Assembly (NCBI RefSeq): GCF_025699125.1
Contig: NZ_JAILWC010000001.1
Location: 166,884 to 230,883, forward strand
Direction of reading: 5' to 3'
DNA: 64,000 nt
Origin: Nitrosopumilus sp.
Lineage (GTDB): Archaea; Thermoproteota; Nitrososphaeria; Nitrososphaerales; Nitrosopumilaceae
This document shows, one piece after another, positions 8,313-16,813 of this stretch. The stretch's first letter is position 1. The number at the start of each line of letters is the position of its first letter. The translations under genes and the position numbers were made by a program. The notes under the pieces are model-generated. The model searched no databases and was not told where the DNA came from. It worked only from the letters and a program-made list of their open reading frames with translations.

Positions 8313-8414
8313 TGTGTAGAGGTCCCTATTGTAAAATGATGTGATTCTTAGTTAAAACCCGCGCTGTACTGCTACTCAACTTCTGCTTGAGACGTACTAA
8401 TTAAGCATCATTTT
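8313..8414 (+). ncRNA. Candidate structured non-coding RNA
   Basis: No protein frame covers this segment, but it folds into a long nested hairpin. AAAATGATG (8333-8341) pairs with CATCATTTT (8406-8414), CTTAGTTA (8347-8354) with TAATTAAG (8398-8405, one G-U), GTAC (8366-8369) with GTAC (8394-8397), and CTCAA (8375-8379) with TTGAG (8387-8391) closing a 7-nt loop. The right strand is nearly continuous while the left has 5-, 11- and 5-nt bulges. The core is richer in G+C than its surroundings. An ATAAATA box lies 25 bp before 8313. The fold is symmetric in strand, so a minus-strand element after the gene at 8518 is the alternative. The rest of the gap to 8517 shows nothing. Confidence 0.5.
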
Positions 8415-8517
8415 GGCTTCTACATTTTAACCATTCAGGTAAAATACACATTCAGTAATTTCTCTAATGTTTTATGTTGAAAACCCTGAATTATTTCATA
8501 GAATTTTTAAATAATAA

Positions 8518-8667
8518 CTAGTTTCTAAATGTCCATTTTAATTCGCCATGCTTTTTTACGAATTCGTCTGGTGATACTTTATTGTGACTAGTTTTGATGT
8601 GAAACATGTAATCTTCCAATGACACAAATTCATGTTTGCATAGAGGGCAAATTTTTCTAAACGACAT
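8518..8667 (-). CDS. Small C2H2 zinc-finger protein (49 aa)
   Basis: 49-residue basic protein with one C2H2 finger: CPLC at residues 7-10, twelve residues, then HIKTSH (His 23 and 28), and a C-terminal helix rich in Lys. The ATG at 8667 is exactly 42 bp from the centre of the palindrome at 8703-8715, as is the TTG of the divergent cupredoxin at 8751. It resembles the C2H2 gene at 7849 in size and layout but not closely in sequence. It probably contacts nucleic acid. Confidence 0.7.
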   Translation of the reverse strand: MSFRKICPLCKHEFVSLEDYMFHIKTSHNKVSPDEFVKKHGELKWTFRN

Positions 8668-8702
8668 AAAAAACTAATTCATTATTTCCTTTTAGCGGTT
8701 CC

Positions 8703-8715
8703 TTAACAATGTTAA
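8703..8715. promoter_or_regulatory. Palindromic operator candidate, copy 3
   Basis: TTAACAATGTTAA centred at 8709, midway between the divergent C2H2 gene (ATG 8667) and cupredoxin gene (TTG 8751), 42 bp from each. A TATTTAT box for the cupredoxin lies 16 bp from the centre at 8722-8728; the minus-side TATA element is weaker (CTAAAA). Confidence 0.72.
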
Positions 8716-8750
8716 TTATTGTATTTATGCAAGAAAATTATTTCTAAACA

Positions 8751-9239
8751 TTGAACAAGACAAAGAAAAAATTATCCAAACTATCTAGAACAAACATAAT
8801 TTCAGTTAGTGTTGTTGCAGGTGTTGTTATTTTGATAGGGGGAATTGCATTGAATTCGCTTAGTCCGGTTAATTATGATGGTTTTGTTTTCGCTCCTTCT
8901 ACAAACGTATTCCTAAAGGCAGTAAAATCCCCTCAAGGTATCTACCATTATCAATTCACCAAAGGCGGTAAGGCACTTCAATCATCATCTGGGACATCGC
9001 CTTCAATTGTTATGTCTAAAGGAAATCTTGTTCAGATTCATTTGATTAATGAGGAAAAGAACCAACTTGACAATCCTTCCAAACACAATCTCAATATTGA
9101 TGAGTTTAATGTACATATCAAAGATCTTAGTTATTTTCAAAGTGAATCAGTCACATTTTTGGCAGATAAAGCAGGCACTTTTGATTACTATTGCTCAATT
9201 CACCCTGGTATGAAAGGCACTATCACAATTACTGAATAA
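8751..9239 (+). CDS. Membrane-anchored cupredoxin (plastocyanin-like)
   Basis: 162-residue protein with a basic N terminus, a signal-anchor helix (about residues 17-35) and an extracytoplasmic cupredoxin domain. The type 1 copper ligands are visible: a His in FNVHIKDL and Cys-His-Met in YYCSIHPGMKG at the C-terminal loop. Such small blue copper proteins are thought to shuttle electrons in ammonia-oxidising archaea, which lack soluble cytochromes c. The TTG start follows a TATTTAT box by 26 bp and shares a palindromic operator with the divergent C2H2 gene. Confidence 0.88.
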   Translation: MNKTKKKLSKLSRTNIISVSVVAGVVILIGGIALNSLSPVNYDGFVFAPSTNVFLKAVKSPQGIYHYQFTKGGKALQSSSGTSPSIVMSKGNLVQIHLINEEKNQLDNPSKHNLNIDEFNVHIKDLSYFQSESVTFLADKAGTFDYYCSIHPGMKGTITITE

Positions 9240-9355
9240 ATTATTGAAAAATGAAAATTTCCTAGAAAATATCTTCTGTCTGTTTGTATTATTTGCAGTA
9301 TTGTGCTCAGGATTAATTTCACAGTTCTTATTTAATTCAAAGATTATCCAAGTTC

Positions 9356-9745
9356 ATGAAATATGAAGTTGAAATCAAAATGCCACACTCATCAAGTATA
9401 CTTTTAGAATTGGATGATGTTAATTCCCCAAAAACAGTTAAAGATTTTATTGGAAAGTTGCCATTCACAGTGGACCTGAATGTGTGGGGTGATGAAATCT
9501 ATACTTCAAAATCTCCAATCTCTCAACCTGAAGAAAATGCAAAATCTCCTGTTGATCTTAATGATGTTGCATATTGGCCTACTGGAAAAGCAATATGCCT
9601 ATTTTACGGCCCTACCCCAATTGGCAATCCTGGAGAAATCACTCCCGCTTCACCTGTGAATATTCTTGGAAAAATTATCTCACCTGATAAATCTATTCTA
9701 AATTCTGCAGATGGTGAACGCGCAACATTTCAATTGAAATCTTAA
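9356..9745 (+). CDS. Cyclophilin-like fold protein (TM1367/DUF369 type)
   Basis: 129-residue soluble protein with the conserved AYWPTGKAICLFYGPTP and EITPASPVNILGKI motifs of the small cyclophilin-like beta-barrel family typified by TM1367. Members have the cyclophilin fold, but prolyl isomerase activity has not been established for the family as a whole. The ATG follows a TATTTAA element by about 23 bp. It converges with the JAMM gene, with only 7 bp between the two stops. Confidence 0.8.
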   Translation: MKYEVEIKMPHSSSILLELDDVNSPKTVKDFIGKLPFTVDLNVWGDEIYTSKSPISQPEENAKSPVDLNDVAYWPTGKAICLFYGPTPIGNPGEITPASPVNILGKIISPDKSILNSADGERATFQLKS

Positions 9746-9752
9746 CTTAATT

Positions 9753-10139
9753 TTATTCAATTGGGATTTCTATAATGTCTGATTCAAGAATAAATGCTCT
9801 GAAATTCTTATTTATTCCAGAATAAATTATCCACACTACTGGATTGCTTTGCATAAATTTTTTGTCAGTGTTTGACGGAAAAGCATCTGAATCTGGATGT
9901 GAATGAAATATCCCTACCACATCAAGATTTTTCTCTTCAGCCATTTTGTATCCTTCAATTAACTGTTCGTTTGAGATTGTAAAATTTACAGGTGACTCTT
10001 CAATATTTTTTGTTAAAAATAAATCTGATACTGTGTCATTTTTTCCAAATAATATGGCACAAGACTCGTTAGGTTTTTGATTTTCTGAATACTCTGATAG
10101 AATTTTTTTATCTGATTCTGATATGGTGATTTTCTGCAA
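9753..10139 (-). CDS. JAMM/MPN-domain metalloprotease-like protein
   Basis: Predicted zinc isopeptidase-like protein of the JAMM (MPN+) family. The complete motif is present: Glu in NESCAILFG and HSHP, seven residues, Ser, two residues, Asp (HSHPDSDAFPSNTD). Archaeal members cleave ubiquitin-like modifiers or sulfur-carrier fusions. The frame is open upstream to an ATG at 10187, but those 16 codons lie inside the upstream cupredoxin gene; the TTG at 10139, 3 bp past that gene's stop, gives the usual domain start and is preferred. Same-strand spacing implies an operon with the copper protein. Confidence 0.85.
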   Translation of the reverse strand: MQKITISESDKKILSEYSENQKPNESCAILFGKNDTVSDLFLTKNIEESPVNFTISNEQLIEGYKMAEEKNLDVVGIFHSHPDSDAFPSNTDKKFMQSNPVVWIIYSGINKNFRAFILESDIIEIPIE

Positions 10140-10141
10140 AT

Positions 10142-11233
10142 CTATTCTACGTTGACTGTTCCTATCATCCATGGATGCAATATACAATAATAATCATAAT
10201 TTCCTGCATCTGTGAATGTAAATTCAAAGGTGTCTCCTGTAGATAGAATGTCTGAATCAAATACTCCGTCTGCACCTGTATCTGGACTGCCTGAAGTTGC
10301 TGTATGCATTGTGTTGTCTACATTGTCCCAAACTACTGTAGTTCCAACTGTGACATCAATTACTTTTGGATCATAATAGATTTTACCATCTTCTGGAATT
10401 GCTGCTCCTTCTGGAATTGTGACTTTTGTTGGTTCTTTTGCTCCTTCAATTACTAATGATGCAACCATCCATGGATGAACAATACACAGGTATTCGTATT
10501 CTCCAACTTCCAAATTATTAGTATCTAACGTAAAGACATCACCTGCACTCATCAAACTTGAGTCAAATGTTTCTCCAAAGTCTACTGCACTAGTAACAGT
10601 ATGCGCTACTGAATCTTCATTTGTCCATTCTATGATATGCCCTTGCGTAACTATCGCAACATCTGGATCATAGTCTGGATTGCCTTCTTGGGCTGAACCT
10701 TCTAGAATTGAAATCGAAAAGATTGGCCCGGTTGGTGAAATTTCTTCAGTTGGTTCTTCGACTCCTACTTCTTGTGGTATCATGTATGTGTCCGGACTTA
10801 CAAATCCAAAAGCTACCCATGCGATAATCCCTGTAGCGGCCGCCATTCCAACAATTGCACCAACAGGTTTTACAAAAGACGGATGTTTCATTGCAAGGTA
10901 TGCTATTATGATTGCCGGGAAGGCAATTGCCATTAAGATTCCTGCTATTGTAACTGTGTAGTTTGACGTGTTCATGGTAAATGCAAACATTCCAAATCCT
11001 AATGCTATTGACAAAATTACCAAAGTCGTTGCCTTGGCTCTGTTACTGGTAGAAATTCCTCCATCTAGGATACCTGCTGATAAGAAAATCAAACCGACAA
11101 ACATGGTGAGACCTGTTAATGCATGCATTCCATCTATGAATGTGTGTGCAATGCCTGCATAAGACAATGTAAGACCAGCCAAGCCTATAGCTGTAAGTCC
11201 CATTCCAGGCATCATGAGGTCCCAATTACTCAT
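10142..11233 (-). CDS. Membrane protein with two plastocyanin-like copper domains
   Basis: 363-residue protein with about four or five N-terminal transmembrane helices (residues 10-150) and two tandem extracytoplasmic cupredoxin domains (about 185-265 and 275-363). Each domain keeps the type 1 copper loop: HTVTS ... YLCIVHPWM and HTATS ... YYCILHPWM, with Cys, two His and Met. A periplasmic electron carrier or docking subunit of a respiratory complex is likely; the divergent neighbour is haem O synthase, which serves terminal oxidases. The JAMM gene follows directly. Confidence 0.9.
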   Translation of the reverse strand: MSNWDLMMPGMGLTAIGLAGLTLSYAGIAHTFIDGMHALTGLTMFVGLIFLSAGILDGGISTSNRAKATTLVILSIALGFGMFAFTMNTSNYTVTIAGILMAIAFPAIIIAYLAMKHPSFVKPVGAIVGMAAATGIIAWVAFGFVSPDTYMIPQEVGVEEPTEEISPTGPIFSISILEGSAQEGNPDYDPDVAIVTQGHIIEWTNEDSVAHTVTSAVDFGETFDSSLMSAGDVFTLDTNNLEVGEYEYLCIVHPWMVASLVIEGAKEPTKVTIPEGAAIPEDGKIYYDPKVIDVTVGTTVVWDNVDNTMHTATSGSPDTGADGVFDSDILSTGDTFEFTFTDAGNYDYYCILHPWMIGTVNVE

Positions 11234-11331
11234 TTAAGATAGCTGGTAGGGCTGAGATACTTATTCCTTTTGAAATACAATGGATCACGTAGACGAAGAA
11301 ATTAAATGGCTTTGAGAGCGGATAGAGTCAA

Positions 11332-12219
11332 TTGGGATTTAACGAAATACTGGAGATATCAAAACCCAGAATTGTTGTGCTTTTAGTAATTACTGCAGTT
11401 ACATCGATGTATGCTGCAAGTAAACTAGTTCCAGGAGCACCTGAACTTGATTATTGGTCTTATTTGCACATAATTATAGCAGGAGCATTGGCATCTGCAG
11501 GTTCTAGTGCTCTAAACCACTATTATGACAAAGACATTGATCCAAAAATGACGAGAACTAGTACTAGACCAATTCCGTCAGGACGAATGGCTGCATCAAA
11601 AGTCTTGTTGTATGGAATTACTGTAAGCTGTGTATCTGTAATTTATGGGTATTTTGCATTAAATGCAGTATCTGCGTTCTTTATTGCAGTTGGAATATTC
11701 TCATATGTAATCATCTATACTGTTTGGCTAAAACGAAGAAATACATCAAATATTGTGATTGGAGGAATTGCCGGCAGTGCAGCATCTTGGGCTGGATGGG
11801 CAGCAGCAACTGGTAGTATGGATTTGTTGGGGTTTTTGGTAGGATTTTTGGTATTTGTTTGGACTCCTTCCCACTTTTGGTGTCTTGCAATGAAAATTAA
11901 AGATGAATATGCTCAAGCTGGGGTTCCTATGTTGCCTGTCGTGATTGGCATGCAAAAAACATCAAAATTCATTTTAGGAAATACTCTAATTTTAGTTCCT
12001 TATTCGTTGACACTCTCACTAATTCCTGACGGTATGGGGATTGTTTACACAATCATTGCCATAGTTTCTGGCGGACTAATGCTTGTGTATCATTATAAAT
12101 TAACAAAGAATCCTACTTCTGACTTTGCATGGAAAGCATACAAAGTTACAGCCCCGTATCTTACAATTATTTTTGTAGCAGTTGCATTGGATGCTGCATT
12201 TCACATTCCGTTGTTTTAG
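11332..12219 (+). CDS. ctaB: Protohaem IX farnesyltransferase (haem O synthase)
   Basis: 295-residue membrane prenyltransferase of the UbiA superfamily that attaches a farnesyl group to haem B for haem-copper oxidases. The Asp-rich site is in NHYYDKDIDPKMTRT followed by RPIPSG (about residues 62-85), and TPSHFWCLAMK matches the second conserved loop region. About eight hydrophobic helices fill the rest. The TTG start gives the family-typical N terminus (GFNEILEISKPRIV). It is divergent from the double cupredoxin gene, which points to an oxidase-assembly locus. Confidence 0.93.
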   Translation: MGFNEILEISKPRIVVLLVITAVTSMYAASKLVPGAPELDYWSYLHIIIAGALASAGSSALNHYYDKDIDPKMTRTSTRPIPSGRMAASKVLLYGITVSCVSVIYGYFALNAVSAFFIAVGIFSYVIIYTVWLKRRNTSNIVIGGIAGSAASWAGWAAATGSMDLLGFLVGFLVFVWTPSHFWCLAMKIKDEYAQAGVPMLPVVIGMQKTSKFILGNTLILVPYSLTLSLIPDGMGIVYTIIAIVSGGLMLVYHYKLTKNPTSDFAWKAYKVTAPYLTIIFVAVALDAAFHIPLF

Positions 12220-12222
12220 GAA

Positions 12223-12519
12223 TTATTTTTCAAAACCTGGAAAACTTGCTTCATAGTCTTTTTCCATCATTTCTTTATTTTGTTCTTCTATGCTATCTGC
12301 TTCTTCCTCAACAACTTTTGCCTCTATTCTGCGCTCTTCTTTAGTGATCCACGCAACTGTGATGAGGCCAAGAATCTCTAAATCTAAAAGTAGTTTGTTG
12401 AATTTGTCTTCTGGTATAATATGTCCGTCCTTAGTCAAGCTTTTGTAAAGCTCAATATCTGTTAAGGAATTTGCTTCCTTTATCTTGTCATATATTGTGT
12501 TTCGTAGTGGTATTGCCAT
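12223..12519 (-). CDS. Small winged-helix-like protein downstream of CDC48
   Basis: 98-residue acidic protein; the first 60 residues (IYDKIKEANSLTDIELYKSL ... FNKLLLDLEILGLITVAW in pattern) read as a winged helix with a beta wing, and the remainder is a charged helix rich in Glu. It begins 2 bp after the CDC48 stop and is surely in the same operon, so it may be an adaptor of the ATPase or a regulator. No family name is offered with certainty. Confidence 0.75.
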   Translation of the reverse strand: MAIPLRNTIYDKIKEANSLTDIELYKSLTKDGHIIPEDKFNKLLLDLEILGLITVAWITKEERRIEAKVVEEEADSIEEQNKEMMEKDYEASFPGFEK

Positions 12520-12521
12520 TT

Positions 12522-14690
12522 TTATCCGTAGAATGATTTATCTCCTGTCTTTGGTACTACGTTAGATATACTTTCCTTAACTGTGTTATACCATTGATCA
12601 ACTTCTTTTGTAATTGATGGCCTGATTTGCTTCAAACTATTTGCAAAGTGCTGACTGGAAATTTTTGCTGAATCCTCCCGCATTGCTAGAACTGCTGCTT
12701 CTCTACAAAGTGCTGCTAAATCTGCACCTGTATAGTTTTGAGTGGCGACTGCAATCTCTTGCAATTTTACATCATTTGCCAAAGGCATCTTTTTTGTTAG
12801 AATCTTGATTATCTCTAATCTGCCTTTTTCATCTGGGGGTGCAACATAAAGAACTAGATCTAGCCTTCCAGTTCTCAATAACGAATTATCTATGACATCT
12901 GGTCTATTTGTAATTCCAATAACTACAACTCGTGATGAAATACCTTCTTCAATCTCTGTTAGTAATTGACTCAGAATAGTTTCACCAGGTCCACTTTCAC
13001 CTGATTTAGAGCGGGCTAGGGAATCTAACTCGTCAAATATTACTACACAAGGCGATGATGCTTTTGCTTTTCTAAAAATCTCTCTTACTGCTTTTTCGGA
13101 TTCCCCCATCCATTTTGAAAGAATCTCCGGACCTCTAACTAGAATCATGTTTGCACCCGTTTCTGTTGCAAGTGCTCTTCCTAGCAATGTTTTTCCACAT
13201 CCTGGAGGCCCATAAATTAAAGCACCCTTTGGTGGTCTAATTCCCATCTTGGTAAACTTGCTTGGTTCTTTCATTGCAACTATTAGATTGTCAGTCAATG
13301 TTTTTTTGATATCTTCCAATCCTCCTACATCTTGCCACCAAACTTTTGGTCTTTCAACATAAAATTCTCTCATAGCTGTAGGAACTACTTCATGCATTGC
13401 ATCGTAAAAGTCAATTAATTTAATCTGCATTGACTGTAACACTTCCGAAGGAATCTTTTCAGTTTCAAGATCTATCTCTGGTAGATATCTTCTAATTGAT
13501 TTTAGTGCAGCTTCTCTACAGAGTGATTTGATATCTGCACCTGTATAACCATGTAATTCTGATGATAGGTCTTTCAAATCAATGTCATCACTAATTGGCA
13601 TGCCTCGTGTGTGAATCTCTAGAATCTCTAATCTTCCATCTTCATTGGGTACTGATATTTCAAATTCTCTGTCGAATCTGCCTGGTCTTCTTAATGCTGG
13701 GTCTACACTGTCTGGTCTATTTGTAGCACCAAGTACAATGACATTCCCTCTATCAGTCAGTCCGTCCATTAATGCTAGCAATTGAGCGACAACTCTTTTT
13801 TCAACATCTCCGTATGCTTCTTCTCTCTTTGGGGCAATCGCATCAATTTCATCAATGAAAATTATACTTGGGGAATTATCTTTGGCCTCTTTGAAAATCT
13901 CTCTTAGTTTAGCTTCTGTCTCCCCATAATACTTGTTCATTATTTCAGGCCCATTAATTGAAAACATGTTTGCTTCTGATTCACTTGCCATGACTTTAGC
14001 TAACAATGTTTTTCCACATCCTGGAGGTCCGTAAAGTAAAATCCCACTATGTGGCTCGATTCCCAGCCTTGTAAATAATTCTGGATGTTTTAATGGTAAT
14101 TCCACAATCTCTCTCATCGCTTTAACTTCGTGTCTTAATCCACCCACTTCTTCGTATGTCACTCTAACTTTTCTATCCACTGTAGATTCAGTTGAAATGT
14201 TAAGATTTGTAGAACGATCAATCTTTACTACTCCCTTTGGAGTAGTCTTTGTAATTTTAAAGTCCATTGAGTTTCCTAAAATCATTACGGATATTTCGTC
14301 TCCATGTGTGATTGGCAATCCTTTCAATCTGTTTTTGACAAAATCTGTAAACTCTTTGTCTACAGTTACTGAATCATTTACTGGAGTAAGTGAAACTGCT
14401 TTTGCAAATTTTGATGTAACTTTTCTAATCTTGACAAAATCATTCAGTGAACCTCCTACATTTTTTCTTGTCTGCCCATCAATTCTTATGATGTCTGGAA
14501 ATTTTTCATCCTCGTCAACTGGCCAAACAACTGCACAACTAGTTCTTGAACCCATAACTTCAATAATGTCTCCTGGTGTGACTTTAAGAAAGTCCATGGC
14601 TTCCGGACCAATTCTTGCACGTTTTTTACCTACGTCCCTTTGTTTTGCTTCCCCAATTCTCATTTGCAAAGGTTCTTCTTTGCGTGCCAA
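12522..14690 (-). CDS. CDC48/VAT-type AAA+ ATPase
   Basis: 722-residue double-AAA protein of the CDC48/p97/VAT family, a hexameric unfoldase that feeds proteins to the archaeal proteasome. The N-domain (double-psi barrel plus 4-stranded barrel) spans about 1-180, D1 has GPPGCGKT near residue 220 with DEIDAIAP, and D2 has GPPGCGKT near 493 with DELDSLA. Both arginine-finger regions (RRPGRFDRE and RTGRLDLV) are present. ATG at 14690 is 8 bp after the aEF1B stop; an internal Met at residue 10 is a possible alternative start. The whole set (14984-12223) reads as one operon. Confidence 0.96.
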   Translation of the reverse strand: MARKEEPLQMRIGEAKQRDVGKKRARIGPEAMDFLKVTPGDIIEVMGSRTSCAVVWPVDEDEKFPDIIRIDGQTRKNVGGSLNDFVKIRKVTSKFAKAVSLTPVNDSVTVDKEFTDFVKNRLKGLPITHGDEISVMILGNSMDFKITKTTPKGVVKIDRSTNLNISTESTVDRKVRVTYEEVGGLRHEVKAMREIVELPLKHPELFTRLGIEPHSGILLYGPPGCGKTLLAKVMASESEANMFSINGPEIMNKYYGETEAKLREIFKEAKDNSPSIIFIDEIDAIAPKREEAYGDVEKRVVAQLLALMDGLTDRGNVIVLGATNRPDSVDPALRRPGRFDREFEISVPNEDGRLEILEIHTRGMPISDDIDLKDLSSELHGYTGADIKSLCREAALKSIRRYLPEIDLETEKIPSEVLQSMQIKLIDFYDAMHEVVPTAMREFYVERPKVWWQDVGGLEDIKKTLTDNLIVAMKEPSKFTKMGIRPPKGALIYGPPGCGKTLLGRALATETGANMILVRGPEILSKWMGESEKAVREIFRKAKASSPCVVIFDELDSLARSKSGESGPGETILSQLLTEIEEGISSRVVVIGITNRPDVIDNSLLRTGRLDLVLYVAPPDEKGRLEIIKILTKKMPLANDVKLQEIAVATQNYTGADLAALCREAAVLAMREDSAKISSQHFANSLKQIRPSITKEVDQWYNTVKESISNVVPKTGDKSFYG

Positions 14691-14698
14691 AATATCTC

Positions 14699-14980
14699 CT
14701 ATTTCATGTCAACTGACATTCGACTCATGTTGAGCACTTCAAATTCACTTACGCCTTTTACGGACCTGATGGCATCTTCCAATGAATCCATTTGTCCTTC
14801 TTCGTCTTCTAGAATGAATTCTGCTTTAAGAAATTCTAAACCAAAAGCCAATGGCTCTTTTGCGTGCCTTTTCATTGAAATTCCTTCTTTTAATGCTCCT
14901 TTGATAGATTCTGCTAATTTGTCTAAATCTATTTCTGTTCCGTCAGGAAGAATTTTTGTGATTAATAATAACTGAGTCAT
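14699..14980 (-). CDS. Translation elongation factor 1-beta (aEF1B)
   Basis: 93-residue archaeal guanine-nucleotide exchange factor for EF1A. It has the ferredoxin-like fold pattern with [16 protein letters not shown] in the middle and [15 protein letters not shown] at the C terminus, the family hallmarks that contact EF1A. The preceding Zn-ribbon gene ends 3 bp before its ATG, a pairing conserved across archaea, and CDC48 follows after 8 bp, linking translation with protein quality control. Confidence 0.9.
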   Translation of the reverse strand: MTQLLLITKILPDGTEIDLDKLAESIKGALKEGISMKRHAKEPLAFGLEFLKAEFILEDEEGQMDSLEDAIRSVKGVSEFEVLNMSRMSVDMK

Positions 14981-14983
14981 TTT

Positions 14984-15163
14984 CTAAGGTCCCGATACAT
15001 TACATGAAGTACAAGTATAGTTTCTTGCTGCTTCCCTGCAACTCTGACATCTCCAAATTAAATCTCCGCCACAATCCGGACAATTGAATTTTACACATTT
15101 ATCATTAGGCATTATAGGTCTGTGACAACAACTACATGTTGGCAAGGAAATTGTAGACGACAT
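14984..15163 (-). CDS. Zn-ribbon translation-associated protein (HVO_2753-like)
   Basis: 59-residue protein with eight conserved Cys arranged as four CxxC-type knuckles: CSCCH, NCPDCGG, RCQSC and TCTSC, ending in SGP. This is the small archaeal zinc-ribbon family usually encoded just before aEF1B and implicated in RNA binding and translation. The LIWRCQSCREAARNYTC core matches family members well. Its stop lies 3 bp before the aEF1B start. Confidence 0.9.
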   Translation of the reverse strand: MSSTISLPTCSCCHRPIMPNDKCVKFNCPDCGGDLIWRCQSCREAARNYTCTSCNVSGP

Positions 15164-15217
15164 ATCCCCAATTTTCTGAAAACATCATTTATACCTTGCT
15201 TAGAATTTGAGCACGTT

Positions 15218-16354
15218 TTAATTCAATAATTTTTTGATTTCTCCGCCCACTAGAGCTTGGACAGTTTTCAAAGAGCCTTTGATTCCTAATAGTTTGATAA
15301 TTGAGCCGGTGTGAAAATCAAAATCATCTTTTTCTGAAATCTCTTTTGTGATCTCTGGTGTGATTGACTCAAATAATTTGTTGATTGTGTTGTTATCAAT
15401 TCTCTCTAAAATTTTTCTAGCAAGTAATTGTTTTTCAAATTCTTTGCCAAATCTATCCGTCCATTTTTTTTGATATTCTTCGAGATCTGATTTGTTATTA
15501 GTTTCTAAAAATTTTGAAATTGCTTGTCCTGCATAAACTCCGCCCATTCCGCTTGTAAAAATACCTCCTGCAGTTGTTGGTTTTGCTTGTCCTGCAGCAT
15601 CTCCTATGATTATTGTTTTTCCTTCAACAAAATTTTCAATTGGGCCTTTAATCCAAATTGGTGCAAATATTTTTCTAATAATTGAATAATTTTTCTTCTC
15701 TTCCAGAATTCTATCTAGTGTTTCAGCAACATTAATTCCTCTTCCTGCTACTCCCACTTTCCCTTTGGCTTCTCCAGATGGAATAATCCATGCAAAAAAT
15801 CCTGGATATTTTTCCTGATCAAAAATCACTTCGACTTTCCCTTTCTGTATCCAATCTGCATAGATTTCATACTGAGCTGATGATAAAATTCCTGTCCTGT
15901 CTTTATGAATAAGTGATGATACTCCCCTTGCATCCACAAATATTTTACAATCTATCTTTTCTTCATTTGTTCTAATTCCTGTATCTGTAATCTCTTGAAA
16001 ACTAGTTCTGACTTTAATAACTGCCCCGTTCTTCTGAGCTTGAAAAGCTATTTGTTTGTCTAGTTCTCTTCTACTGACCTCTACAACTTTTTGTTTCTTT
16101 GAATTAATCGTAAAACTATTTCCATTTGGCGATGTAATTTCTGCTGACTCTATCATATGATCAAAAGTTTTTCTAAATGGGGTGATTCCAAGTTCTTCCA
16201 ATCCTCCAATGCTGACCAGACCTCCACAGTGTTCGGGTGTGCCTATCTCGTAATCTTCTTCAATGACAAGTACTGAAAACCCCTTTGATGCAATTTCCCG
16301 TGCACACAACAATCCTGCAACACTTCCGCCTGCAATTACTACATCAAAGTACAT
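15218..16354 (-). CDS. Geranylgeranyl-reductase-family FAD protein
   Basis: 378-residue flavoprotein of the geranylgeranyl reductase/GlcD-like p-hydroxybenzoate hydroxylase fold. The FAD-binding dinucleotide fold opens the protein (VVIAGGSVAGLLCAREIA and an acidic end IEED at strand 2), EHCGG follows near residue 41, and IIIGDAAGQAKPTTAGGI is the second FAD motif. In archaea such enzymes saturate the isoprenoid chains of membrane lipids; other substrates such as quinone side chains cannot be excluded. It diverges from pth2 across a 66-bp promoter region. Confidence 0.87.
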   Translation of the reverse strand: MYFDVVIAGGSVAGLLCAREIASKGFSVLVIEEDYEIGTPEHCGGLVSIGGLEELGITPFRKTFDHMIESAEITSPNGNSFTINSKKQKVVEVSRRELDKQIAFQAQKNGAVIKVRTSFQEITDTGIRTNEEKIDCKIFVDARGVSSLIHKDRTGILSSAQYEIYADWIQKGKVEVIFDQEKYPGFFAWIIPSGEAKGKVGVAGRGINVAETLDRILEEKKNYSIIRKIFAPIWIKGPIENFVEGKTIIIGDAAGQAKPTTAGGIFTSGMGGVYAGQAISKFLETNNKSDLEEYQKKWTDRFGKEFEKQLLARKILERIDNNTINKLFESITPEITKEISEKDDFDFHTGSIIKLLGIKGSLKTVQALVGGEIKKLLN

Positions 16355-16420
16355 AGATTTCGTTTCTTTGTCAATTATTTAATTCAAAAGTTTTTCATTA
16401 AGCCTGTATTTGATTAGCAT

Positions 16421-16774
16421 ATGGGAGACATAAAACAAGTAATTGTGGTTAGAACTGATCTAAAAATGGGAAAAGGAAAGATAGCTGCACAAGTAGGACA
16501 TGCTTGTGTTCTTGGTGCAGAACATGTAAGAAAATCTCATCCTGAATGGTATGAAGAATGGTGGGGTGGGCAAGAAAAAGTTGTACTCAAAGTGTCTGGA
16601 ATTAAAGAATTACAAGAAGTGAAACGACATGCTATAGATTTGAATCTTCCATGGTCTGAAGTTACTGATGCTGGTCATACGCAAATTGCCCCTGGAACCA
16701 CAACTTGCATATCTATTGGACCAGCTCCTGAAAATTTGATTGACAAAATAACTGCCGATCTAAAACTTCTCTAG
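16421..16774 (+). CDS. pth2: Peptidyl-tRNA hydrolase, archaeal type 2
   Basis: 117-residue Pth2 enzyme that releases peptides from prematurely dropped peptidyl-tRNA. The family signature is complete: VVRTDLKMGKGKIAAQVGHA, then WGGQEKVVLKV and the C-terminal TDAGHTQIAPGTTT loop. Length is normal. It has its own promoter region with an AT-rich element before the ATG and lies 39 bp before the Vgb-like gene, so partial co-transcription is possible. Confidence 0.96.
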   Translation: MGDIKQVIVVRTDLKMGKGKIAAQVGHACVLGAEHVRKSHPEWYEEWWGGQEKVVLKVSGIKELQEVKRHAIDLNLPWSEVTDAGHTQIAPGTTTCISIGPAPENLIDKITADLKLL

Positions 16775-16813
16775 TTGGAATAAGATATAACGAGGCTAGA
16801 TATTTTTTAAGAC

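Noticed and set aside
8333-8414. C/D box guide RNA
   Set aside because: An ATGATGT resembles a C box but no D box (CTGA) lies at a useful place, and the long hairpin does not fit this class.
14197-14733. 178-codon plus-strand frame
   Set aside because: It is antisense to the N-domain of CDC48, a clear gene with all motifs.
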